A DNA stretch of 64,000 bases, taken from Acidaminobacter hydrogenoformans DSM 2784. GTDB taxonomy: Bacteria > Bacillota > Clostridia > Peptostreptococcales > Acidaminobacteraceae. Position 1 is the first letter of the stretch, and every line of letters begins with the position of its first letter. Below the pieces are notes generated by a model. The model was given only the letters and a program-made list of their open reading frames with translations, did not search any database and was not told the DNA's origin. Below are positions 19,072 through 26,297 of the stretch, one piece after another. The stretch is taken from the NCBI RefSeq assembly GCF_900103005.1, contig NZ_FMWL01000001.1, positions 348,579 to 412,578 of the forward strand. The letters are read 5' to 3'. A program made the position numbers and the translations under genes.

Positions 19072-19128
19072 TCTGTTTGGTCCGGCCTTTATGGCCGAAC
19101 AGAGAGTACAGGGAGCCACTTGGCTCCC
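19072..19128 (-). promoter_or_regulatory. Structured rpsF leader, candidate S6:S18 binding site
   Basis: In RNA sense two hairpins follow each other: GGGAGCC-AAGT-GGCTCCC (19111-19128) and CTGTT-CGGCC-ATAAA-GGCCG-GACCA-AACAG (19072-19102). The second has an asymmetric bulge (GACCA) below a GC stem and ends 15 bases before the ribosome-binding site, as in the known rpsF leader where S6:S18 represses its own operon. The assignment to that family is inference from shape and place. Confidence 0.6.
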
Positions 19129-19141
19129 GTCATACCTGGGT

Positions 19142-19170
19142 ATTATATCACGTTAAAAACTGCCATGCAA
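19142..19170 (-). promoter_or_regulatory. Promoter of rpsF-ssb-rpsR
   Basis: Minus strand TTGCAT (19165-19170), 17-base spacer, perfect TATAAT (19142-19147). Transcription would start just before the first leader hairpin. Confidence 0.8.
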
Positions 19171-19209
19171 GGAAAACATCTTTACTGCTTCAAATACCTT
19201 TACAGCGCT

Positions 19210-20406
19210 CTATTTCTTAAGCGCATTCACAGCTTCATGCAAGACCTCGCCAAGTCGCTTGATGCCTTCAACAATAAGATCTTCCGGCATATTGGAATAA
19301 TTGATGCGCATTGTGTTTTCCTGGCCGCCATTCGGGAAGAAGGATCCCCCTGGGACAAATGCGACATTCTTTTCGATCGCTTTAAGCATCAGGTCCCTTG
19401 CATTAAGCTCTGGCGGCAAAACAGCCCAGGTAAAAAGGCCTCCGTTTGGATAAGTGTAAGTGACCTCTTCAGGAAAATATTGTTTCATTGTATCCAACAT
19501 CAATGTTCTGCGCTGCCTGTAAACCTCTTTGATTTTTTCAACATGGGCATCCAAATCGTAAAGCTCCATAAACATATCGAGCTCACGCTGAGTCATGGAA
19601 TTGCTCTGAAGATCAGCCCCCTGTTTGACCGTTATGAATTTGTTGAGGATGCCCTCTTCAGCGCACACCCAACCTACACGCAGTCCAGGACAGAAGGTCT
19701 TTGAAAAAGTTCCGAGAAAAATGACCCTTCCATCCGTATCCAGGGATTTGATTGAAGGCAGCATTTCACCCTCAAATCTTAGTTCTCCATACGGGTTGTC
19801 TTCGACGACAGGCAGATCATACTTTCTGGCAGCTTCCAAAAGCCGCTTTCGCCTTTCCAGGCTCCAAGTCCGACCTGTTGGATTTTGAAAGTCTGGAATC
19901 ACATAAATCATTTTGACGTTGTCATGACTTGCGAGCTTGTTCTCAAGATCTTCTATAAGCATGCCATCCTCGTCCGTTTCGACCTCAATGAATTGGCACT
20001 GATAGGCTTTGAACGCGTTGATTGCGCCGAGATAGCTCGGGCTTTCACAAACGACGTAATCCCCGGGATTCAAAAATACTTTGCCTGCAAAATCAAGTCC
20101 CTGTTGAGAACCCGTTGTAATCAGGATGTCGTTTCCCTTAGCGGTAACCCCCACTTTGCCCATGCGCGCAGCAATTTTATCCCTGAGCGGCGCAAAGCCT
20201 TCGGTGGGACTATACTGCAGCGCCTGTCTGCCCGCTTCTTCCAGGACTTTGACGGCTACGACCTTCATCTCTTCAATGGGAAAAAGCTCAGGCGCGGGCA
20301 ACCCACCCGCAAATGAAATGATTTCCGGTCTGACAGTCAACTTAAGTAGTTCTCTGATCTCAGAAGCTTTAATACCTTCCATTCTGTCCGCGAACTTGAT
20401 AGCCAT
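19210..20406 (-). CDS. PLP-dependent aminotransferase (MocR-like / 2-aminoadipate type, class I/II)
   Basis: Fold-type I pyridoxal-phosphate aminotransferase of 398 residues. Visible landmarks: FAGGLPAPELFP near the N-terminus, TTGSQQGLDF, the PDFQNPTGRTWS loop, VVEDNPYGELRF, and the PLP-lysine motif GTFSKTFCPGLRVGWV. This pattern fits the LysN/ARO8-like group acting on 2-aminoadipate, aromatic or branched amino acids; the substrate cannot be fixed. The start ATG 20406 has GGAGG eight bases upstream; the frame extends to 20430 without a site. It forms its own unit between rpsF and DUF951. Confidence 0.88.
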   Translation of the reverse strand: MAIKFADRMEGIKASEIRELLKLTVRPEIISFAGGLPAPELFPIEEMKVVAVKVLEEAGRQALQYSPTEGFAPLRDKIAARMGKVGVTAKGNDILITTGSQQGLDFAGKVFLNPGDYVVCESPSYLGAINAFKAYQCQFIEVETDEDGMLIEDLENKLASHDNVKMIYVIPDFQNPTGRTWSLERRKRLLEAARKYDLPVVEDNPYGELRFEGEMLPSIKSLDTDGRVIFLGTFSKTFCPGLRVGWVCAEEGILNKFITVKQGADLQSNSMTQRELDMFMELYDLDAHVEKIKEVYRQRRTLMLDTMKQYFPEEVTYTYPNGGLFTWAVLPPELNARDLMLKAIEKNVAFVPGGSFFPNGGQENTMRINYSNMPEDLIVEGIKRLGEVLHEAVNALKK

Positions 20407-20523
20407 AAAATCGACCTCCATTTTGTTCAAAAAGTAAAATCCCTCACCTCATTATATCATCTCTCTCAGGTTTGGGATTAAGAATTTACAATTTTTGAAG
20501 TTCGATTCAAATATTTTGGCAAT

Positions 20524-20742
20524 CTATTTTTTAATATCTTCTGGTTTGAGCAGAGTGCCCTGTCTCTCGATTTTCCTTATTCTCTTTTCCAGATTGGCTC
20601 GGGAAATCCATATTTGTTTTTCGCATTTTATACACTTGATTCTGAAGTCCATCCCTATTCTCAGGACCTCAAAGCGATTGTTGCCGCAAGGATGCGGCTT
20701 TTTTGTATCAATAATATCCCCTATCTGGATTTCAAGCGGCAT
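20524..20742 (-). CDS. DUF951 family small protein
   Basis: A 72-residue protein, MPLEIQIGDIIDTKKPHPCG..., with CG and CIKCEK motifs that could bind zinc or nucleic acid. DUF951 proteins are common near parB/rpsF in firmicutes; the function is unknown. ATG 20742 with GGAGGG upstream is used rather than the longer frame to 20796, which would overlap the upstream gene. It follows DUF3343 by one base. Confidence 0.85.
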   Translation of the reverse strand: MPLEIQIGDIIDTKKPHPCGNNRFEVLRIGMDFRIKCIKCEKQIWISRANLEKRIRKIERQGTLLKPEDIKK

Positions 20743-20743
20743 C

Positions 20744-21019
20744 TCAGTCCCTCCATTCAATGACGACAGATCTTTGTGCGATGTCAGTTCGATCAATTCT
20801 GAACAGCTTCATGCCCTCTTTGGATATGCCTTCCAAGGCTTCAAGGACCGTCTCCAGATTTTCATCCTTGATTCGGATTGATAGCCCACAGCTTGTGGAA
20901 ATTTCCCGGGGCGTCGGCACCATTGTGATAGGTGCGCCTGAAGCCACCAATTTTTTTTCCGTACTGATCGCATAATGCGTAGAATCGAATGCAATGACAT
21001 AAAACTTTTTTTCCAGCAT
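20744..21019 (-). CDS. DUF3343 family protein (selenium-associated)
   Basis: A 91-residue protein beginning MLEKKFYVIAFDSTHYAI with a central STSCGLSIRI stretch. Members of this family are repeatedly found next to yedF in selenium-using bacteria, and that is the arrangement here: eight bases after yedF. No biochemical function is established. Confidence 0.85.
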   Translation of the reverse strand: MLEKKFYVIAFDSTHYAISTEKKLVASGAPITMVPTPREISTSCGLSIRIKDENLETVLEALEGISKEGMKLFRIDRTDIAQRSVVIEWRD

Positions 21020-21027
21020 GAGCGCTC

Positions 21028-21663
21028 CTAAATTCTAATTGTATTTTTGGCTTTGTGCATGGTTTCCACAATGGCGTACATGTTGCCTACGCCTCCAACC
21101 GCCAGTTTCTCTTTGATTTTGTAATAGTCGAGGCAAGTGCCGCAGGATAAGATCTCGACCCCGGTCGACTCGAGCAGTCTTAAATGTTCGAGGACGGGTG
21201 AACCCTCAACGGTCAGTTGAACGCCGCTGTTGACAAACAGAATTGACTTTGGATAGGGTTCCAACTCAGTGAGGGTATAAAAATAACCCTTGATCAGTAC
21301 CTCTCCGAGAGTCTCGTCGCCTTCTCCAAAAGTATTTTTACCGACCAATATTACAATCTCAGACAATTTTGGTTTTGGCTGAGGCATGATTTCGGCATCA
21401 AACATGACTTCGGTTTTATAGATGTCGATGTAATAAAAACCATCGGCTTGCTTCACTTCATAACGGAAATTTTGACTCTTCGCATATTTAATGACATTTT
21501 CACGCGCGGTGTCGTTATCTACAATAGTGGTCACAATGCCGCTCGTAAGCTGATCCATTGCTTTTTTAGTCTGAATAACGGGTTTGGGGCAAGTCAGCCC
21601 CCGTGCGTCTACCTCTGTTTTTTGGTTCAATTCGAATACCCCTTTCTTTCTGCAGTCACTCAA
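21028..21663 (-). CDS. yedF: YedF-type selenium metabolism protein (TusA + DsrE-like)
   Basis: About 200 residues in two parts: an N-terminal TusA/SirA-like domain with the GLTCPKPV motif whose Cys can carry sulfur or selenium, and a C-terminal DsrE-like domain with SCGTCLDYY. This two-domain layout is that of the YedF family, found in organisms with selenophosphate synthase. The reaction is unproven; a selenium carrier role is inferred. The first codons are uncertain: TTG 21630 (in ...ELNQKTEVDARG) follows AAAGGGG at good spacing and may be the true start. Confidence 0.85.
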   Translation of the reverse strand: MSDCRKKGVFELNQKTEVDARGLTCPKPVIQTKKAMDQLTSGIVTTIVDNDTARENVIKYAKSQNFRYEVKQADGFYYIDIYKTEVMFDAEIMPQPKPKLSEIVILVGKNTFGEGDETLGEVLIKGYFYTLTELEPYPKSILFVNSGVQLTVEGSPVLEHLRLLESTGVEILSCGTCLDYYKIKEKLAVGGVGNMYAIVETMHKAKNTIRI

Positions 21664-21701
21664 AAGCGCAGATCCTTGCTTTGTGAAAGTCCGACCATTA
21701 T

Positions 21702-22385
21702 TTAGCCGCTAACAAAATAATATAACAGATACAGCAGCATATTGTTATTGTAAAAATTAATAGCCAGCGTGGAGTTATTCAAAGAATTTATCAGCCATTC
21801 ACTTCCCGTCAGAGGAATCAGGAAGGTGATGACGAGCATCAGGATCCACACGTTGATGAGACCCAGCAGAGCACCCAGCAACAACCCGGCAAGCTTATTG
21901 GCCTGTTTCAGCAGCGGCAGCTCAGAAAGGGCTGAAGTCACGACACCCAGTATAGCCAGTGCCAGCATGACTGCCAAAAAGACCACTATAAAGGCAAAGC
22001 CTTGAGTAATGCCGTTTGCTATACTTTTCGAAAGCTCTCCAAACAACGCTTGGTTGATGTTTTCTGAGACAGCGTCACCTGAAGTCATCATCTCCGGCAC
22101 AGAAAGCGCCTTTGCGACAGCATTTGAGGGTACCCAGGAGGTTGACCCCTGTGTCGCGAACTGTTCTGTCAGCTTCTCAAAAACCCGAACTTCCAGAGTC
22201 TCAAAAAACTCCATCCGTGTTTTTAAAAACTCCGCGACACCACTCCGAAAAAGGAGTGCCACCACAAAAGCTGCCAAAACCCCTGTCAGGTTGATCAGCA
22301 TTCTAAAAAAACCTTTTCTTAAACCACTTATGGCTGTAGCAATAATAACAGCAGCCACAACCAAATCCATGAGATTAAACCCCAT
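21702..22385 (-). CDS. CvpA-like membrane protein
   Basis: A 227-residue protein with four hydrophobic helices in the CvpA arrangement: MGFNLMDLVVAAVIIATAISGLRKGFFRML at the start (positions 1-30), and three helices in the last 130 residues. An amphipathic insertion of about 90 residues sits between helices two and three. CvpA proteins are linked to colicin V production and envelope homeostasis in other bacteria. ATG 22385 has GGGAGG upstream. Confidence 0.75.
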   Translation of the reverse strand: MGFNLMDLVVAAVIIATAISGLRKGFFRMLINLTGVLAAFVVALLFRSGVAEFLKTRMEFFETLEVRVFEKLTEQFATQGSTSWVPSNAVAKALSVPEMMTSGDAVSENINQALFGELSKSIANGITQGFAFIVVFLAVMLALAILGVVTSALSELPLLKQANKLAGLLLGALLGLINVWILMLVITFLIPLTGSEWLINSLNNSTLAINFYNNNMLLYLLYYFVSG

Positions 22386-22451
22386 TAAAAGCCCTCCCTT
22401 TCCCGCCTTTCCGAGATGCAAACAGAAAGGCTGATGCTGCAGTCCTTGTAC

Positions 22452-23615
22452 TTAATAGCTGCAGGTATAGATTTCATAGCGGTTTTCATACTCTACCCCT
22501 AAATGGAACTTATCCAACCACTCCAAAGCCAACAAGCTGTCATCCAACGTCTTGGCTCCAAGAAGCTTTCCGGAAAAGTTGAGGATATGCAGCTTGCCAT
22601 CTCCCATATAAGCAATACGGTCAGGCCCTATAGCCATCTGGTCCACGACTGTTTCCAGCTTACGTTCAAAGAAACGCTCTCCAGCCGGATCATACATGGA
22701 AAGGACATTGTCGTCCCGGGTATCATCTATGGCTTTATTTTTTATGGTCAAATTCAGAAGTGAATTCCCAAGGGAATCGAATTCAAGGCGCGTCACTGAG
22801 CGATCGATGATCTTCTTCCAGAGTTCATCATTTTGGTCATCAAAGGCAATGATCATGTCGTCTGAATAGCCAATAAATCCGCCAGCCGCTTCATTGAGCC
22901 TGAAAAGGACGGTGTTGTTGAAGTTTCGTGCCCCCCTCATTCTGCCATCAGTACCAAACATCAGCACATTTGTATGAAAGTAATCCTCTTCCACGACAAG
23001 AACGGACAGGGCAATGAGCTTCATGGATGCTGAATAGCTGAGGTCCAGCAGATCCTCGTAGGGTACGGGGACCGTCGCTGACATAATCCCCTCCGGATTG
23101 ATCAGCGCAATTTTTTTGTCGTTTTTCAAATACAAAGCCGTATAGCCGTCCGAGCCAACCAGAAATCTGTCGACTTTGCCCAAGCCCTCAAGTTTTGATA
23201 GAATTTGACCTTTTTTGTCCAGAACGTAAAAATCACCAGTCGCTTTATCACAGATATAGAAGCTTTCGTTCCGTTCATGAGCAAGAATGTCGCTTCCAAA
23301 AAATTCTTTTTCCCAGACGACTTCACCTCTGACCGTCATGTAGGTAAGCCTCTCGTTCCCCGTCTTGATTATGCCTGATACCACAGGATAAAAGAAACTT
23401 TGCTTTTTGTAGGTTGGTTCAGCTGAAGTGCTGACTGTATTGATTTTTTCAATGGAAATAGGTCCCAGCCCACTGGCTTCGCGAATCATGGAGATCACAT
23501 GACTGGTACCGAATACAAATGTAAAAGATAAGAGCAGCATCGCAAAGGATAGTTTTCTTCGTCGTCGTCTTCTTTTCTTTATCTGATCCAGCTTATCCTG
23601 GATAATTTCAGTCAT
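22452..23615 (-). CDS. DUF5711-like single-pass membrane protein with beta-propeller-like ectodomain
   Basis: A 387-residue protein: a very basic cytoplasmic N-terminus (KKRRRRRRKLS), one membrane helix (about 20-40), then an extracytoplasmic domain made of short beta-rich repeats (VLDKKGQILSKL, ALINPEGIMSATV, FGTDGRMRGARNF, MYDPAGERFFE) that look like propeller blades. It resembles the DUF5711 group of clostridial proteins. The role is unknown. It lies between cvpA and mocA on one strand with gaps of about 15-65 bp. ATG 23615 is chosen over GTG 23624. Confidence 0.7.
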   Translation of the reverse strand: MTEIIQDKLDQIKKRRRRRRKLSFAMLLLSFTFVFGTSHVISMIREASGLGPISIEKINTVSTSAEPTYKKQSFFYPVVSGIIKTGNERLTYMTVRGEVVWEKEFFGSDILAHERNESFYICDKATGDFYVLDKKGQILSKLEGLGKVDRFLVGSDGYTALYLKNDKKIALINPEGIMSATVPVPYEDLLDLSYSASMKLIALSVLVVEEDYFHTNVLMFGTDGRMRGARNFNNTVLFRLNEAAGGFIGYSDDMIIAFDDQNDELWKKIIDRSVTRLEFDSLGNSLLNLTIKNKAIDDTRDDNVLSMYDPAGERFFERKLETVVDQMAIGPDRIAYMGDGKLHILNFSGKLLGAKTLDDSLLALEWLDKFHLGVEYENRYEIYTCSY

Positions 23616-23630
23616 GATGCTCACCCTTTA

Positions 23631-24275
23631 TCATAAGTCTGAATAGGAACTCAGGATTTCAGACAAACGCTCCAAGTCCTGGACATGGTCGACATCCATC
23701 AGTTCCTCTGCAAATTCAACTTCATACCGTACCGCTGCCTCTGGATGCAGCTTGATGATCCGCCGTCCGCCAGTATCTCCTGTCAATTCCAAGAGCTCTG
23801 ATTTAAACCAGGCATCAAAAATAACCGGATTCCCGACTTTGCCCTGCCAGGACGCCATCATAATTTTGCCTTTTCCCAGTGGAAACGCGCTCAGCATCCC
23901 CGCAATTGTTTGCCCGCTCAAGAGGGGTTGGTCCGCCGTTAAAAACAGATAGGCCCTTGCTGCCCCTGCAGCCTCAATCCCGAGTCGGACTGACACAGAC
24001 TGCCCTTCCTCAGGCGCAGCATTGTAACAGGTATTGTAGCCATAGACTTCAGAAAGTACCGCGACAGAAGGATCATGCCAAACCACAGTAACATCTCCCG
24101 GCTCACAGCCTGCCGCTTCAACCGCTTTAAAAATCCAATCTGCCAGAGGCCGACCATGAAAACCAGTCAGCAGCTTATTGCCCCCAAAGCGTCTGGACAT
24201 GCCGGCTGCCATTATTATCACCTTAAACGCCTTGCCGTTCCAAAGCCCCTCGCCCTTTGCATGCCTCATCTCCAT
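23631..24275 (-). CDS. MocA/YgfJ-type molybdenum cofactor nucleotidyltransferase
   Basis: Predicted NTP transferase that attaches a cytidylyl (or related) group to molybdopterin for molybdenum hydroxylases. The N-terminus VIIMAAGMSRRFGGNKLL is the nucleotide-binding loop; LFLTADQPLLS is the Mg-binding Asp motif, and VGNPVIFDAWF and GGRRII follow as in MocA. The gene overlaps yqeC by ten bases. The pair marks selenium-dependent molybdenum hydroxylases. The first 18 residues are weak; GTG at codon 19 behind AAGG is an alternative start. Confidence 0.83.
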   Translation of the reverse strand: MEMRHAKGEGLWNGKAFKVIIMAAGMSRRFGGNKLLTGFHGRPLADWIFKAVEAAGCEPGDVTVVWHDPSVAVLSEVYGYNTCYNAAPEEGQSVSVRLGIEAAGAARAYLFLTADQPLLSGQTIAGMLSAFPLGKGKIMMASWQGKVGNPVIFDAWFKSELLELTGDTGGRRIIKLHPEAAVRYEVEFAEELMDVDHVQDLERLSEILSSYSDL

Positions 24276-25000
24276 AGGCCACGCTCTGTCACGATCACAG
24301 GCATTCTTACATCAGATCTGACAGCTTCAATAAATGAATCGTGATGACGCTCAGCTTTGTTTATGAGCACGACCTCTAAAGCGGTCTCAGGGCAATCCTT
24401 AAAAAGACCATTTTTTGAGCTTATAAGCTTTACAATGGCTTCTGCTGTCACTGCGCTTCCCTCGCTTAAACCCGTAAGCTCTAAAAACAGGGGCAGCCGA
24501 TGGACATTCTCCCCAGACGCAGGCACATCAAACGCATCTGCCCCAAGAACACCTATAGCGACCTGAGTTTTCCCGGGAAATCTCGGTTCCCCCGCCCTGG
24601 GTGCCTTAAGCGGCCTTTTATTGGCGCCGTCTGCTTCTATCAACGCAACCATATTCCTTGAACGAGAGATCCAAAGATCAACTTCATCCGGCTCAAAACC
24701 GTAAATCTTTCCTTGCGCGTCCATACCGCGCGCCACCATGGTTATGCCAGCTTTCAGCGTCCCCACTTCTTCTAAGGTCTCGACTGACAAAAAATGGTCT
24801 ATCCTGGGCGGCTTCTCAAGCATCATTCTGGTCGTCGTCAAAACAGCGATTTTCAGATTTGAATCCAGCACTTTATAGTCTGCTGCCAAATCAAATAATG
24901 CGCTGGTTTTTCCTCCGGCCCCGCACAAAGAAATCACAGTTGGCCTGCGAATCTTCAACAAGCGCTCAATTTCAGCGAGAAGCATGCCCAAACACTCCAT
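24266..25000 (-). CDS. yqeC: YqeC-type selenium-dependent hydroxylase accessory protein
   Basis: P-loop protein of about 244 residues. Walker A-like SLCGAGGKTSALF near residue 25, TTTRMML, then ADGANKRPLKAPRAGEP, VAIGVLGADAFDVP and VHRLPLFLELTG, all characteristic of the YqeC family. Comparative genomics ties YqeC to selenium-dependent molybdenum hydroxylases such as xanthine dehydrogenase or purine hydroxylase; its reaction is unknown. The start may be ATG 24985 (GGAG spacing) rather than 25000, which begins directly after the preceding stop. Confidence 0.87.
   Translation of the reverse strand: MECLGMLLAEIERLLKIRRPTVISLCGAGGKTSALFDLAADYKVLDSNLKIAVLTTTRMMLEKPPRIDHFLSVETLEEVGTLKAGITMVARGMDAQGKIYGFEPDEVDLWISRSRNMVALIEADGANKRPLKAPRAGEPRFPGKTQVAIGVLGADAFDVPASGENVHRLPLFLELTGLSEGSAVTAEAIVKLISSKNGLFKDCPETALEVVLINKAERHHDSFIEAVRSDVRMPVIVTERGLWR
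24568..24581. promoter_or_regulatory. Near-match Noc box inside yqeC
   Basis: TTTTCCCGGGAAAT, the same 13-of-14 variant as in walK, within yqeC. Confidence 0.4.
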
Positions 25001-25002
25001 TC

Positions 25003-26169
25003 CTATATATTTTCCGATTCTTCCACAACTCGTTTAGGTGGCTTTGGACCAAAATACTGATAAAAATAACACTTGATCCTGCCATTGTAAAGCTTCCTGT
25101 TTTTGGTGGCTTTCTTTCCAAAAGCAGCTTCAAATCCCTCATGCGCCGTGATGACATACCACGACCAAGTGTCGAGTTTTACAAACCGGTCTCCCATGAT
25201 ACTGTAAAGCTTTTCAACTTGCCTTAAGTCAGAAAGTCGTTCGCCATAAGGCGGATTTGTGAGAATATAGCCATATTTGTCCTTAGAGCTCAGTTCAGCA
25301 ACATCCCTCGTTTGAAAATGGATGCATTGAGAAACCCCTGCTTTTTCAGCGTTTTCACGAGCAATGCGAATACTCCTCGGATCGATGTCATAGCCTTCCA
25401 GCATAAAGTTTGTATCTTTTCTGATCATATTGCGGGCAGTATTTCGTTCAAAATCCCAAACAGATGCAGGCATCCAGTGCCAATGCTCAGAGTCGAATTT
25501 ACGGTTCAATCCAGGCGCCTGATTTAATCCAATCAGGGCGGCTTCTATCAGAAGCGTACCACTCCCACACAATGGATCAATCAGTGGGATGAAAGGCCGC
25601 CATCTGCTGATTCTAACAAGAGCGGCCGCCAAAGTTTCCTTCAATGGCGCTTCATTCCCTTTTTCGCGGTACCCTCGTTTATGGAGCCCTTCGCCTGACG
25701 TATCCAGCAATACGATCACATTATCTTTTAAAATTGAAACCAGAATGCTGTATCTTGGGCCAGTTTCATTAAACCATTCTGTTTTGTATGTCTCCTTAAG
25801 CTTTTCCACAACAGCTTTTTTTGAAATGGACTGAATGTCTGACAAGCTGAATAAAGTGGACTTTACTGATTTTGCATTGACCGGAAATGTGCCGTCCTGA
25901 GGAATATAGGCTGCCCAATCAATCTGACGGACACCTTGAAAAAGAGCCTCAAAAGTGTCTGCTTTAAATTCAGCGAGCTTAATAAAAACACGGTCAGCGC
26001 TGCGCAACCACAAATTGGACCTGACGATCCCCGCCAAATCCGAATCATATTCCACTCTTCCGTTTTCTACGAGTACTTGATCAAAACCGAGTGCCTTAAT
26101 TTCGTCCGCGACGACAGACTCTATGCCAAACGCCGCTGTTGCCTGTAATCTGAATTTCTTTATCATCAT
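25003..26169 (-). CDS. THUMP-domain rRNA (guanine-N2) methyltransferase, RlmL/YpsC type
   Basis: A 388-residue class I SAM methyltransferase. THUMP domain in about residues 40-150 (with VNAKSVKSTLFS), then the Rossmann domain with PLIDPLCGSGTLLIEA for SAM binding and the catalytic NPPYGERL of N2-guanine methyltransferases. ATG 26169 follows AGGAG by five bases. That site lies in the right arm of an inverted repeat (26174-26217), which could hide it. Expected to modify 23S rRNA; the exact base is not determined. Confidence 0.9.
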   Translation of the reverse strand: MMIKKFRLQATAAFGIESVVADEIKALGFDQVLVENGRVEYDSDLAGIVRSNLWLRSADRVFIKLAEFKADTFEALFQGVRQIDWAAYIPQDGTFPVNAKSVKSTLFSLSDIQSISKKAVVEKLKETYKTEWFNETGPRYSILVSILKDNVIVLLDTSGEGLHKRGYREKGNEAPLKETLAAALVRISRWRPFIPLIDPLCGSGTLLIEAALIGLNQAPGLNRKFDSEHWHWMPASVWDFERNTARNMIRKDTNFMLEGYDIDPRSIRIARENAEKAGVSQCIHFQTRDVAELSSKDKYGYILTNPPYGERLSDLRQVEKLYSIMGDRFVKLDTWSWYVITAHEGFEAAFGKKATKNRKLYNGRIKCYFYQYFGPKPPKRVVEESENI

Positions 26170-26173
26170 AAAA

Positions 26174-26217
26174 ACTCCTGTGCTATCATGTCTTTTCAAA
26201 CATTATAACACAGGAGT
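26174..26217 (-). promoter_or_regulatory. Inverted repeat covering the rlmL-like ribosome-binding site
   Basis: ACTCCTGTG (26174-26182 on the plus strand) and CACAGGAGT (26209-26217) are perfect complements. In minus-strand RNA the later arm contains the AGGAG ribosome-binding site of the methyltransferase gene. A TATAAT (minus, 26202-26207) lies in the loop, so a transcript starting there would lack the hiding arm while a read-through transcript would have it. Confidence 0.55.
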
Positions 26218-26297
26218 CACTGGTGCACCCTGGAATCTTTACGAGACAAAACACAAACCTTGAGAGTTCGTTCTGACAAAACATCCCTGATTCACTT

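Noticed and set aside
20898..20911. ATTTCCCGGG half of a Noc box in the DUF3343 gene
   Set aside because: Only the left part matches (11 of 14 overall), not enough to call a site.
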